Positions 12,607-36,586 of a DNA stretch of 64,000 nucleotides are shown here, one piece after another. The DNA is taken from the NCBI RefSeq assembly GCF_000003815.2, contig NC_049993.1, positions 20,805,299 through 20,869,298 of the forward strand, in the 5' to 3' direction. Position 1 is the first letter of the stretch. Each line of letters opens with the position of its first letter. A model generated the notes under the pieces. It did not search any database, was not told where the DNA came from, and saw only the letters and a list, made by a program, of their open reading frames with translations. The translations under genes and the position numbers were made by a program. Source of the DNA: Branchiostoma floridae (Eukaryota > Chordata > Leptocardii > Amphioxiformes > Branchiostomatidae).

Positions 12607-12907
12607 GTGTGCATACAGATATTTTGCCTGGTGGTGCCTGCCAGTGTGGCCAGACCAGCCAAGAAGATTGGCTGTAATTATTTTAAACTACTTAGTAGTA
12701 TCACTCCTCAAGTCCATGAAAAGACCAGAGTATTGAGATCATGGAATTTTAGTTATCATTCGTGGCATCACTGAAAAATCTGCCATGTCTTAACCAGCTT
12801 TGTTGTGCCATGTTTGTCAGTCTATACACAATGGCCAAAGGTTCAACATAATAAGCTAATAAGAAACTAGGTGATAAGACAGACAGGTGACACAGGAATG
12901 ACATAGT

Positions 12908-12917
12908 GGAAAGTCCC
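12908..12917 (-). promoter_or_regulatory. kappaB site 1
   Basis: GGAAAGTCCC, the exact reverse complement of the classical NF-kappaB/Rel site GGGACTTTCC, about 1.86 kb before the paralogue 2 start codon. Function is inferred from sequence only. Confidence 0.5.
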
Positions 12918-13462
12918 GGCAGTGGCACAATAAAAGTCCCATCTAAGTCAGAAGAAAAACCCAGAACTGAACTCTCATTGGTACAGGGGGATACAGTACA
13001 TGAATTTTCCTCTTCAGGCCTGCCAAGTGTTGTCTATACAGCTGCATGGTCATTACAAAATATGTTTATTTTGAACCCACCTTAACAGTCCTAGAAAATG
13101 ACGTAATGAGGGGGTCATGCAACTTAAATCATCAAATGACAGCACAGACCTTAACACATCTTCCACATATTACAGGTAATCAGCTTTAGCTGTGCACAGT
13201 GCTGTATACGTGTTTGCCAAAGGTGTAGAGTAGAAGTTAATCAGTCACGAGGTCATAACATAGGCATCAAATGATACCACAGACTACAAATCTTCCACAT
13301 ATTATATTACAGGCAATCAACTGTAGTTGTGCACTATGCACATAATACACTCTGCATGTATGACTGATTGTCACAGGGTCAAGTGGCCAAAGGTGTAACG
13401 TACGCATGTAAGTTAATTAAACAAGGTCATAAGACAGACAGGTGACTCAAGTATGACCTAAT

Positions 13463-13472
13463 GGAAAGTCCT
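13463..13472 (-). promoter_or_regulatory. Degenerate kappaB site 2
   Basis: GGAAAGTCCT, one base off the site in the other repeat units. Confidence 0.3.
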
Positions 13473-13863
13473 GGCAGTGGTGCAATAAAAGTTCCACCTA
13501 GGTCAGAGGGAAAACCCAGAACTCTCAATGCATGGTACAGGAGATACAGTACAGGAATTATCCTCTTCACTTCAGGCCTGCAAAGTGTGGCCTACAGCCG
13601 GTCAATCCATGTATTATTTTGAACCCACATTCACTGTCCAATAAAATGACAGAATGAGGGACATGGAACTTCAGTCATCAAATAATCTTACATGACTCAC
13701 ACATTTTCCACATACATGTATCATGGGTAGCCAGCTTGTGCACTATAATGAATGCTGTATACATGTTTGCTACAGGACCCATTGACCAGGTGTGTAATGT
13801 GTAAGTTAATAAGTAACTAGGTCTGATAAGAAAAACAGATGACGCAGGCAGGTATGAAATCAT

Positions 13864-13873
13864 GGAAAGTCCC
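13864..13873 (-). promoter_or_regulatory. kappaB site 3
   Basis: Exact GGAAAGTCCC, about 120-190 bp before the proposed 5' UTR exon of paralogue 2, the best placed of the four for proximal promoter use. Confidence 0.55.
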
Positions 13874-13984
13874 GGCTGTGGCGCAGTAAAAATTACAGGT
13901 AAACCCAGAACTCTGACCAGTTAACAAGGGGAAACAGGCAAGTCCAGATGTGTTCACAGCTGTGGAGTCTCAGACATCTCAGAA

Positions 13985-14059
13985 TGCTGTGAGGGCTCGC
14001 ATTGGTGGTAGCTGAGAAACGTGGCAAAGAAGAAGTCTCAGACATCCAGGTGAGAATTA
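13985..14059 (+). other. Possible 5' UTR exon of paralogue 2
   Basis: The segment ends AGACATCCAG followed by GTGAGA, a good donor. The coding exon at 14767 lies behind an ACTTGCAG acceptor at about 14752, so an upstream untranslated exon is expected; this is the best candidate. Its 5' end is a guess. Confidence 0.35.
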
Positions 14060-14341
14060 ACAGGTCACACGGGCTACAAGGGTTTGGCAGAACTTAACCT
14101 GTGGCTTCTAGACTATCTGTACTTGACAATAATGAAATTCCTAGTTGAACAGTGACTGCCATTCTTTTGTGTGTTAGATACATTTCTTGTGACCATCATT
14201 CATGTAATTTATCACTGCTTTCACATCTACATACACATTAAGGCTATCACAAGTCTGTTGAAAAGAACAAATACATATCAGCATGCAAGTTATTAAGTAA
14301 CTAGGTCATAAGACTGACAGGTGACATAGGTATGACAAAAT

Positions 14342-14351
14342 GGAAAGTCCC
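14342..14351 (-). promoter_or_regulatory. kappaB site 4
   Basis: Exact GGAAAGTCCC in the last partial repeat unit, 0.42 kb before the start codon. If the 5' UTR exon at 13985-14059 is right, this one would be intronic. Confidence 0.4.
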
Positions 14352-14766
14352 GGCAGTGACAAAAAAGAACAAATACATGATGCAATTGGACTTTCAATCT
14401 TTTGTACACGTATTCTGGTTATCTATATACATGGGTTAATTATATACATGGACTTTAGACTCTATGTTCCTGTGCCACCATATTGAGACAAGTACAAACA
14501 TGTATACTGTTGCTACAGTAGGCATTCAGTCTTTAAGTACTATCAATCTGTACAATATACAAAGTAGTCTAGTCACTGACCACACAATGTCATACATATT
14601 TCTTCTTTACATTCAGGTTTAGTGGTTTTCGGAGGCTTGGTAACATATTTCTATCTACCTGGACAAAGAACCTAAGATGTCACCTAACATATTTATTTTG
14701 TCACAAAATTTTAAAAAAATTGCTGTCTACTTTTCCAAAGGATCAACTTGCAGATAAAAACAGGAA

Positions 14767-17700
14767 ATGTCTGAAATCAAGATGACCAGCCTGACAAACA
14801 AGATACAGAACTTGGAGTTGTGCCTCAAGAGTCATGGACAAGAAGTTGGGTATGGGAGGGCTCTGAGAGAAGCCATTCTTAGCAAAGAGCTGTTCATAGA
14901 GGTAGAAGTCCTGAAAAGTCTTGGAGACCTGCATCTTCAAAAAGCCAAGCTCAGTAAAGATTCAGCAGAGTTTGACAAGGCTGCTGCCCTGTATGCTGCT
15001 GCCCTACTGCGCTGCACAGATCCAGACATGGGACAAACACTGGAACATCGTATCGGCTACATGGAGAAACTTTGCAGACAACTGCTGCAGGGGTACGCTC
15101 CGCAGAAACAGTCAAAACACAACTGGGGTACTGCTGACAGTAATGTCTTAAGGGTGGCCAAGATTTGTGACAAACTGGATAGGAGTGGCACTAACACCTT
15201 AGAACAGAATTTCACAAAAACATTAGTGACCGCAATCAATAACAGCGACATGTTGTTGGAGCTTGAGGTTCTCAAATCTCTTGGTGATTTCTACCTTGAG
15301 AAAGGCAAGAAAACCTATGATGTATCCCAGTTCTCCAAGGCAGCTGCCATGTACAACAAGGTTCTGAAAAGATGTGGGGATCCTGGGGAAAAAGTGACTC
15401 TGGAACATCGCATCAGATACATGGAGAAGATCAGAGATGCAGTGCAAATGGTGAGTAATTTAGGTACACATAGGCCATACTTTGAAATTGTCATCAATCA
15501 CATTTTAGTATAAATGCTTAAAAATGCAGATGCAAAAATGAGCAGTGCAATGACTATGTACACATACATGTATGTTGGGAGAAGTCTGTTACACAGCAAA
15601 GGTCAATAAAATGCTGACATGTGGATTTATTCCTACAGCACACATCATGGTCAGAAGAGAATCAATTTGCAGCTGCTCTCAAGAAAGTTCATGCAGCAGG
15701 TAAGGAAGATGCAGGTAGTATATATCAATTTTAATGAAAATCTAGGTAATCATGACGCATGATGACAACACCCAGCCAGTTCAAGTAGTTTTGAATTTCA
15801 GTAATCATATTCATAATGCACAGGAACCTGTTGATGAAGATGACACCTATTTACCATTCTTATAATCAAATATATTGTTAAATGCATTTTTCTTCATATA
15901 CAGGTAATAGTCAATTCAAAGTGTGCAACACTGTAAATGTGAATCACTGTGTCTCTCCAGACCCCACAGCCCAGCAGTACCAGAGAGAGGTGGAGCCCCT
16001 GTGCAAGTTGGGGGATGTCTACAGTAAGCGAGGTCAGCAGACAGGAGACGGGGGAGACTTTGTCAAAGCTGCAGCACTCTACAATGCAGCAATAGCCAGG
16101 TCAGAGGATCAAGTCCTCAATGGTAACATAGAAACAGCTATTAGAGAAGTAGAGAAGTTGTTTCTGAAATGTATTTTACATGTAGATATTCATTCTAATG
16201 TAAGCGAAGATGACACAGAAAACCACAAGAAACAGCTGAAGGAGATGCGGGACCGGATCAAGCTGGAGATGGAAACCATTGACCAGCAGCTGGATCCCTA
16301 TGACTATGTACATGATGAGGATGACCCACAGGTCAAAGAGATAGAGGCAAAACAAGCTCAGGCTGTCAGGCACTTGTTTGAGAAAATTGCACAACAAAGG
16401 AGGGGGTTCATCAGCATGTTTGTAGAAGAGTGTATTGGGTTAATGGGTCCCCCTCCCTGTAAGTATGCCCTGATAGGTTTGGGTTCACAGGCCACAGGAC
16501 TGGTAACTCCATACTCAGACTTAGAGTTTGCTATCTTGGTAGAAGAAGAAAGTGAAGAATGTCTTGTGTATTTCCGCAACCTCACCCACTACCTACACCT
16601 CAAGGTGGTCAACCTGGGAGAAACCATTCTCCCAGCAATAGGAATAAAGTCCCTCAATAACTTCTACTCTCGGGATCCCCTTGATGACTGGTACTATGAC
16701 TCTGTTACACCTCGTGGGTTTGCATTTGATGGCTCCATGCCAAAGGCAAGCAAGACTCCACTGGGCAGGCAGGGCACTAAGAACAAGCCACCCAGTGAAC
16801 TCATCTGCACCCCAGAAAATATGGCTTCAAAGCTACAAAAGGATGTCACACTATACCTGAAGGAAGGATATCATCTGGCCACTATCTTGAGAAACCCATG
16901 CCTGATAGCAGGGGACCAGGATTTGTTTGACAAATACATGGCCATCACAGGGGAGATACTGCAAGCTGATGAGGGTAAAATAGCTCAACAACTGGTACAG
17001 GAGACACTGAAGGAGGACATGATGAGCATCAGACGTGAAGAAACAATTACAGCAAGGCTGATTGATGTGAAGAAGGATATCTATCATTTCCCAGCTATAG
17101 CAGTAGACTGCTTGGCACTGTCTGCACACATTGTACCTAGCACAGTTTGGGAGACAATAGAAGAAATGGAAAACCGACATGTTATTAGTCCTAACAATGC
17201 ACACCACCTGACAGTGCTTACCAGCATCTCAGCAGAACTCAGGCTCAGAACCTACATTGCAAATGGTGGACAGAAGGAAAACTTGTCAGCTTTGGGTTCA
17301 ATAGAAACAGCATTGCAAGGACAAGAGTCATCCCTACAGACCAATGATGAAGTTTACACAAATTTGCTACAACCAGTTTTCCATCTTCCAAATGAAAAAC
17401 AGCTTTTAAGATACTATCATACTGTAGTCCCTGTAAAGATGTTTTTGTCTGAACTCTCAGAAAAAACATTTCTTACTTCATCTTCGGAATTCTATGAGAA
17501 TTCTCTAAGCACACGTGGAATGATGTACTCTGAGCTATGCAGATACAGCCTGGCTATCAGCTACTATAATGAGGCCTTAGAGAAAGATGAACATGCAGAA
17601 AAAATGTACTTGTTCAACAGACTTGGAGAAGCTTGGCACAGGATGGGAGATTGGCATAAAGCAATCGACTACTATGAACAGAGTTTTCAGAAGTCCAGAA

Positions 17701-19358
17701 GTATCTTTGGTCAGGATACAGCACATCCTGACATTGCCATAGCACTCAACAACCTGGGGACAGCCTGTGATAACCTGGGTGATTACAGGAAAGCCATTAA
17801 CTACTTTGAACAGGCACTGCAGATGCTTAGGAGTATCTATGGTCAGCATAAATCCCATCCTGACATTGCTAACTCACTCAACAACCTGGGCTCTGCCTGG
17901 TACTTCCTTGGTGATCACAGAAAAGCAATCAGCTACTACAAACAGGTATTGCAGATGCGCAGGAATATCTATGGTTTTGATACTGCACATTCAGACATTG
18001 CCACCTCACTCAACAACTTGGGAGGAGCCTATGAGAAGCAGGGTGATTACAGGAAAGCAATCAACTACCATGAACAGGCACTGAAGATGGAGAGAAGTAC
18101 TTATGGTCACAGTACAGCACATCCATACATTGCTACTGCATTCAACAACCTGGGGTCAGTCTGTGGGAATCTGGGTGAATACAGGAAAGCTATCAGATAC
18201 CATGAACAGGCACTGCATATAAGCAGAAGCATCTTTGGTCAGAGTTTGGCACATCCTGGCATTGCCACCTCACTTAACAACCTAGGGTCAGCCTGTAAGA
18301 ATTTGGGTGATTACAGGAGAGCAATTAACTACTATGAACAGGCACTGGAGATGAACAAGACTATCTACGGTCAAAGTACAGTGCATCATGACACTGCCAC
18401 CTCACTCAACAACCTGGGGGCTACCTGGGATAACCTGGGGGATTACAGGAGAGCAATCAGCTTCTATGGACAGGCACTGGAGATGTTCAGGGACATCTAT
18501 GGTCAGAGTACAGCACATGCCGACATTGCCACCTTACTCATCAACCTGGGTTCAGCCTGTGGTAAAATGGGTGATTACAGAAAAGCAATCAGATACCACG
18601 AAAAGGCACTGCAGATGTTCAGTAGTATCTATGGTCAGAATAAATCCCATCGTCACATCGCCATCTCACTAATCAACCTGGGGGAAGCCTGGGATAGCCT
18701 GGGTGATTACAGGAAAGCCATCAGCTACTATGAACAGGCAGAAAAGATGCAAAAGAGTATCTATGGTGAGAGTACAGCACATCCTGACATAGCCATCTCA
18801 CTTGACAACTTGGGGTCTGCCTGGTACTTTCTTGATGATCACAGAAAAGCAATCAGCTACTTTGAACAGGCACTGCAGATGCGCAGGAGTATCTATGGGC
18901 AGACTACAGCACATGCCGACATTTCAAACTCACTTAACAACCTGGGGTCTGCCTGTGTCGATATGGGTGATTACAGAAAAGCAATCAGCTATCTTGAACA
19001 GGCACTGCAGATGGACAGGAGCATCTATGGTCAGACTACAGCACATCCAGACATAGCAAACTCTCTTAACAACCTGGGGAAAGTCTGGGATAAAATTGCT
19101 GGTTACACAAAGGCAACAAGCTACCTTGAACAGGCAGTGAAGATGTACAGGAGTATCCATGGCCAGAGTACAGCACATCCAGACATTGCAAACTCTCTTA
19201 ACAACCTGGGGATGGCCTTGTACAATGTCAGAGATTACAAGAAAGCAATCAGCTACTGCCAGGAAGCCTTGGCTATGGCGAGGCAGATTTATCCTCAACA
19301 CAAAAGCCATCCATTGATAAAAGCAATACAATCTAATCTTGCTAAAATAAACAAATAA
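14767..19358 (+). CDS. Nucleotidyltransferase-TPR protein, paralogue 2 (intact)
   Basis: Exons 14767-15450, 15639-15699 and 15970-19358 join in phase to 1377 aa. Exon 1 encodes two TPR-like blocks of about 110 residues (each LEVLKSLGD, then KAA-ALY or KAAAMY, then LEHRI-YMEK); a third relative opens exon 3 ([16 protein letters not shown]). The nucleotidyltransferase has GS at about 420-421, Asp432 and Glu434 in YSDLE, and a third acid at about Asp502 in FAFDG. The helical domain after it ([18 protein letters not shown], then SAELRLRTY) follows the pattern of DUF294 C-terminal domains. About 14 TPRs of 42 residues fill the C-terminus, capped by [12 protein letters not shown]. No signal peptide or membrane segment is visible, so it is probably cytosolic. 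An AATAAA lies at 19590. The catalytic acids suggest an active enzyme; the substrate is unknown. TPRs likely bind a partner or ligand. Confidence 0.88.
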
Positions 19359-20550
19359 ACAAACAGAATCTAACAGATATTGGCTCTGCTCTGTGCATTG
19401 GCAGACAATACAGAGAATATCCCATCATAGATCATAGTAAGCAAACTTTCAGTTTTTCCCTGCCATGTAACAGCTATTAGCAAACATTTTTAGAACAATA
19501 GACAATTAGTTTTTACCAAATATCTGCTTAGCTAGATTTGATACAATCGAACTTTATTTTAAAATTTGTGGGGTTAAGCCATATGTAACAATAAATTGCC
19601 AACAATTTGATGGAATTCGGATGATGCAGGTCTTCAGGTGAACAAGCTCTGCTCTGTCCTGCTGGACAGTATTTTGTGGAAATCTTGGTGTCACCTCTCA
19701 GAGAACTGATGTTATTTGAGACTATGACTGTATATTTACACTTTAAAATGTTTTATGTAAACAAACCTGATAATTCAGCCTTCATGCTGCAATTGGCTGT
19801 CAGAGGAAGATTATATCTACTGCTACAACTACTACTGCTATGTACTTCTACTACTGCTATCAAGACTATTAGTCAGAACAGCCTGCAAAGAAATGAGAAA
19901 TACTCTAATTTGTCTCAATAAGATACTCAATAAGCACATGTACAATCCTTTTTTTTTATTTGCCTCACGTTTTTCCCATGTGATATTCTGTATCAGATAT
20001 TTGAGCCATCCTGTACAACTATATGCTGTTGTTATCAAACCAATAACATACATCTTAAAATACCTCCAAACACTTCAACTTCTGAAATCAAATATTCTGT
20101 ACCTAGCTGCTATGTAAGGAATAAAGATGCCATACTGGAATTTAAGTGAAGCCATGATATTTTGTTTGAAACATTATAGCTTACAAAACCTCCTAGTAAA
20201 TCTTTAAAGCATGTGTGTGAACTAGTGTGAATTGCATGTGTGTTGTTGAAAGTTTAGAATAGAGTTAGTGCTATGGAGAAAAGCAGTTGGTAACCCCCAA
20301 AGGTTAGTGAAAAAGCCCCAGTTCAATATAGTCAGGAGGAAGTAGAGTCTGGACTGGAGGTCCAGAAGAAAGAGAGTCTGGAAAGATCTTGAAGTGGCAA
20401 ATAAAAAGGATTGTGGACTCACACATATCGTCCTTCCTTGCAATCTAAATGAACCTGTAATGTGTGTTTGTGTACATGTATGTGTATGTTTGTGGGTGCA
20501 TTGAATGTGCATGTGTTTGTGTATACAGGAGTGTGTGCATGTGTTAGAGA
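19359..20550 (+). other. 3' flank of paralogue 2
   Basis: AT-rich sequence with an AATAAA at 19590-19595 that probably ends the paralogue 2 transcript. No gene recognised. Confidence 0.4.
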
Positions 20551-20559
20551 GTTGCACCT

Positions 20560-20794
<235 letters not shown>

Positions 20795-20796
20795 CA

Positions 20797-20962
20797 CCTA
20801 CCATTCTTTGCAGGGGACTAGTCTGCAGCCTTCCCTTCTCCCCCATGTTGGTTTTCCAGATGATGTCCAGTTTGCCGATGTTCGTCACGCCCTTCAGGAC
20901 CCCCCGCGGAGCTCCGACCTCTGCCTTGGGTTTGAGACAGTACAGGTACTGACGGATGTCAT
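20797..20962 (-). pseudogene. Truncated copy of TRAPPC13 exon 9
   Basis: The minus strand encodes [16 protein letters not shown] through [16 protein letters not shown] and a GTAGGT donor, nearly identical to 43215-43385. The first 45 or so bases of the exon and the acceptor are missing: the intron sequence ending ATCCCTCTAT runs straight into the codons for DIRQ. It cannot be spliced as exon 9. It forms part of the inverted duplication with paralogue 2. Confidence 0.88.
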
Positions 20963-21036
20963 AGAGGGATGGTCACAATTATATTCAAGCATCTCGTACA
21001 TGATGTCGCCATGGGCACACAAACGCTCACAAATAC

Positions 21037-21175
21037 ATGCGCGCGCGCACACACACACACACACACTTACATGCACACACTCACAAATAAACACGTACAA
21101 ACACAATACACACAAATAAACACACACAAAAAATAAACACGCACACAAACACAGACACACACACACATACATCAC
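21037..21175 (+). repeat. CA-rich microsatellite
   Basis: Imperfect CA repeats with GC-rich start, between the remnants of TRAPPC13 exons 9 and 8. Confidence 0.9.
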
Positions 21176-21188
21176 AGTGTTTACAAGT

Positions 21189-21275
21189 CACTTCTCTTCC
21201 GTGTTGAGTTCTGTGACGCTGTTGGGTTCCACTGAGACTTTCTCCATCACCAAGAGTGCCTCCTGGGCCGGGTTA
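21189..21275 (-). pseudogene. Diverged copy of TRAPPC13 exon 8, 3' part
   Basis: The minus strand reads ALLVMEKVSVEP then SVTELNTEE and a GTGACT donor, matching [12 protein letters not shown] and SVSELNTEE of real exon 8 (41940-42061). It is far more diverged than the exon 9 copy next to it, and some residues are missing. Order and strand agree with an old inverted TRAPPC13 duplicate. Confidence 0.7.
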
Positions 21276-21289
21276 CTAAGCCACGGTGA

Positions 21290-24200
21290 CTGTTGGAGCC
21301 TTGGTGGGCTTTCTTTGCTTGGAGACCATTCCTAGACGAAATCCTAGACTGCACACTCAGCAAAAGGAGCACTTCAACAGTCCCGGTGATCGGTCACTAT
21401 CTTACAGCCATCGTAGTTAGCCTGGTTGCTATTAGCTACATACTTGGGCCTCTAGCCTTATAATCAAAAACGACTAAAAATTATATAAGAATCCTACCTG
21501 AGACGCGCACAGGCAGCCTACACGTCACACTTCATAGGCCTTGAAGATCTAATCAACAATCGGCAATCCATTCGGAACTTTCTAACCTTTGACTTATTGT
21601 TCACAAATGGCGCCTGATACATCGGATAATGTCGAGGTATATCCGATGTACTGACAAACACATTTTGCAGATGTCGCTATTTTTCAACATGACACAGCTT
21701 TATAATAATAGTTACATGTGTGCAAGTGGTGTGACTTTCTAGCTAGTTGTACAGTCAATCTATGGATTGCATGTGTTATACGTGTACATGTACATATAAT
21801 TGGTTTCTGACTTTCCAGGTTTTAAATTGATCCCTTGGAAATCAGTTTTATCAAAACTGTAGGGACTACCCTGAAAATAGATAAATAAATAATGCCGAGA
21901 CCTGCGGAAAACCCTGCAGGAGTCGAGCTGGCCTCGTTGCTCATAGACGAGCCCATCGGCGTTGAACAGATCGTCCGTTAGGATGCAAAGGACTATGATG
22001 ATGATGATGATTTATTTATTAATCTCCAGATAAGTGGGTAGCCCTTCAACTTATTGGGAGTTGATTTCCGAGGGGGCCCATTTACATTAATAACAAAACA
22101 AAACGTTATATACTTAAATAACGGATATTGGAGTTTTGTTTTAAACTAACATATCTTTCTTACTTATGTATTATATATTTATATATACTTACCATTTACT
22201 GACATAAAGCAAAAATCAATAAAACTGAACATGCAGGCCAACGAGTAATGGGGATAATCCTTTACTCAGTTACTTAAATATTATATTTTTTTATGTTTAA
22301 TGCAAACTGTGCTGTTCGTGGCTGTGACTCTACACAAAGGGCTGGCTGGATGTTGGGCGTGTCATATATATGAGCATGATTTAGGCCTACCTCACATTTT
22401 CTACCCAGGGCCTGGCCGGGCTGTTTGTAGAAACGAAAAAAGTTTATGCAAATAAATATGCACAAGACATGCTGTTAAATCATTTTTTGTGGAAATGTGA
22501 CGCTAGCCTAATCAAGCTACTCAGTTACTTTTCCTTACATTTACCTGCTTCGCAGCTTTCTAGTAGTTAAAGTTTGCCCGTACATCTACAGATGCGTAGG
22601 GTGGCGCCCATCTCCACTTCGAAGCCCTTGGGCCACACATTTGTGCAAGTCACTACAGAAAGGCTGGTCCGCTGGTAGTGATGTGTGTTTAACTCCCATA
22701 CTCTTCCTCATTAATAGTGCTGAGTGCTAAGCAGAGAAAGCAGCATGTACCATTTTTAAAGTCTTTGGTATGACTCGGCCGGGGATCCAACTCACGACCT
22801 ACCGAATGCAAGGCGAACACTCTAACCACTAGGCCATTGCACCGGTACCAGTTTCTAGTAGTGGTGGTGCATATTTTGGTGGGGCACTAGTTTGCGATTT
22901 TCAACATTATTGGCCAGGTCCTTATGCGGGAAATGTCATATTTGCTGCCCTAAAGACATTCAATACATAAATAAATCGATAACAATAATAGTAATGACTT
23001 TAAATACTTTATTGCCATAATAACGGTTGTTCCATAGTAGTATGCCATACCACTCTAACAACTAAAAATCTCATTGAATCCTGTAAATGTATTAATTTTC
23101 ACTTAGTAAGAAGCTGTTCACTTGGTCTGCATGTATGGCTGTCAAACAAAATATCCTCTACTCTAAAGCTTTCTACTCTTCAAGCAAAGGTTTGGGTCTG
23201 GCTGTTTTTTTAACTATTATAGGCAATTTTGTTGGGCTTACTATTTTTTCATATCCTGCGGCCAAAGAAAACTGCTCAAAATTGAAAGCCTGACAAAAAA
23301 TGCCATAAAAACAAGAAAAAAACAAAAAACAGCCAAACCTCTGCTTGGAGAGTATGCAGTTTTCCCCTTGGTAGGGAGTAACTCGGGCCACAAAAAGTAA
23401 AATACTTTTTTACAAATCCTTCTTTTACAATTGAATTGGAAACATGCAACTCCTCAATAGGAGACACCAGTAACACCATTCAACTTGAATGAAATATAAA
23501 TAACAAGTCTTCTACAGTATATGTACAATAATACATATCATATAATTCTAACATCTCTCAAAGTTGAGATACTTTCTTAATACATTATTGCCAGAGTTTG
23601 TTGCATTGATAACACTGTTTCCCCAAACACATAAATTGACTATAGGTTATATCATACAGGGTTTTGTCTTAGGCCACCATAACATCTATTTCTTTCCACA
23701 TTTACTGTTTTAACTCTATTACAGACTATAGTTTGTAATGTTGGTCTTTTAAGTTGGCTTATTCAAAAATAAGTCAATTCAATTACACTGAATCTTAAGA
23801 CTTATTTTGAATTTCCTAAAGTCAGGAAATTTACAAACTTACCTACAACAACTACTTATTGCTCAAGTTTGATTATCTTAACAGTAGAGTACTGCAGTCA
23901 TACCCTTAAGTAACTACAAACCTGCCCAAGAGGACCACTAAGGGAACTGATAAAATCTGGTCTATGTGGACAAGTGCCTTTAAGTGGTCACTATAGACAG
24001 GATTCTTACTTCTCGTGTCAATGGGAAAAATCATCATAAAGGGACCACCAAAAAGTGGTACAATTACAATGACCAGTTGGTTCTTATGTAGGAGCAGTCA
24101 CTTGTACAGGGTTGAATGTAGACCAACCAACCCCAGTATTAACTCAGCAATGAGAGATGAAAGCATTTTACTTGGTCATCACCTAGTTCTGTGCTCCCAG

Positions 24201-24615
24201 GCTGTCTAACATGGAGGTATGTAAAACTCTCCTCATGTATTTACTACATGTATATCATCATTACAATTATCATATCTACTTGAAGAGTTACTGTAATATA
24301 CAACAGAAATTACTACATGGTACTGTTTACCATGGTTGTTACATCTTCACACACCTTATAGGGTGTATAGGGGCAATGCCTATCTCTGTTTCTGACTCCC
24401 TTGTTAGGGCTAGTAGCAGGGACACAGCTAGTCCACTAGTAGTTCAACTCCCATACCCTGACTGCTAAGCAGAGAAAGACTCAAGAGATATCTAGAACTG
24501 CGGTAACTACATGTGTACCAGCTGGTGGTAGAGCTAGTCTTGTAGACCCATCTCTATCCCTGGAGGGATGACTTAAGAAACATCTAGATATCTTGTCAGC
24601 AATGACCAGAAAGAC
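21290..24615. other. Gene-poor region, 3' flank of TRIM23
   Basis: No coding exon recognised. Holds a probable LINE tail at about 21890-22020 ending in a GAT repeat, a tRNA-like SINE at 22760-22852, a fragment resembling its body near 24414-24480, and a TTTATT (minus-strand AATAAA) at 23008 that could end the TRIM23 transcript after a long 3' UTR. Confidence 0.4.
22760..22852 (-). mobile_element. tRNA-derived SINE head
   Basis: On the minus strand there is an A-box-like TGGCCTAGTGG and a B-box-like GGTCGTGAGTTGGATCC at the spacing of a tRNA-type RNA polymerase III promoter. No acceptable cloverleaf was seen, so it is called a SINE and not a tRNA gene. It differs from the SINE at 38553. Confidence 0.55.
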
Positions 24616-36367
<11,752 letters not shown>

Positions 36368-36586
36368 TTTGATCGGACTGTTCCATTCTCTGTGGTACAT
36401 TTGTAATGATATTTATTTACATATCATTATTTTATCGCCATATTGGATGCTAGTGTGATGCTAAAATATTACAAACGGTTTTAAACTACCTTTCTTTGTA
36501 TAATATTGTAAAAACATTTCTATATTTACACGCGGTTTGATCACTGGTGGCTCCATTATGGCCAAATTATCCTCATGGTGTTACAG
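36368..36586. promoter_or_regulatory. Bidirectional promoter interval TRIM23/TRAPPC13
   Basis: The two start codons are only 219 bp apart, on opposite strands. No TATA box is evident. The TRIM23 start lies in AAAATGGCGACGG, a close match to the YY1-type initiator motif that often overlaps start codons of housekeeping genes. Both genes must initiate inside or just around this interval. Confidence 0.75.

Larger units (their letters stand above)
12850..14360 (+). repeat. Tandemly repeated upstream region of paralogue 2
   Basis: A unit of roughly 400-560 bp recurs about three times, the last copies partial. Its parts are a GGTCATAAGACAGACAGGTG block, TGGAAAGTCC with GGCAGTGG, AAACCCAGAACT, GATACAGTACA, CCTCTTCAGGCCTG, an ATCAAATGA block, and CTTCCACATATTACAGG. 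The same blocks occur in reverse orientation at about 49655-50300 upstream of paralogue 3, so this is a shared promoter-side repeat rather than a random satellite. Confidence 0.75.

Noticed and set aside
20797-21275. A second functional TRAPPC13 gene on the minus strand
   Set aside because: The exon 9 copy lacks its acceptor and first codons, and no copies of exons 10-12 were found further down on that strand in the window.
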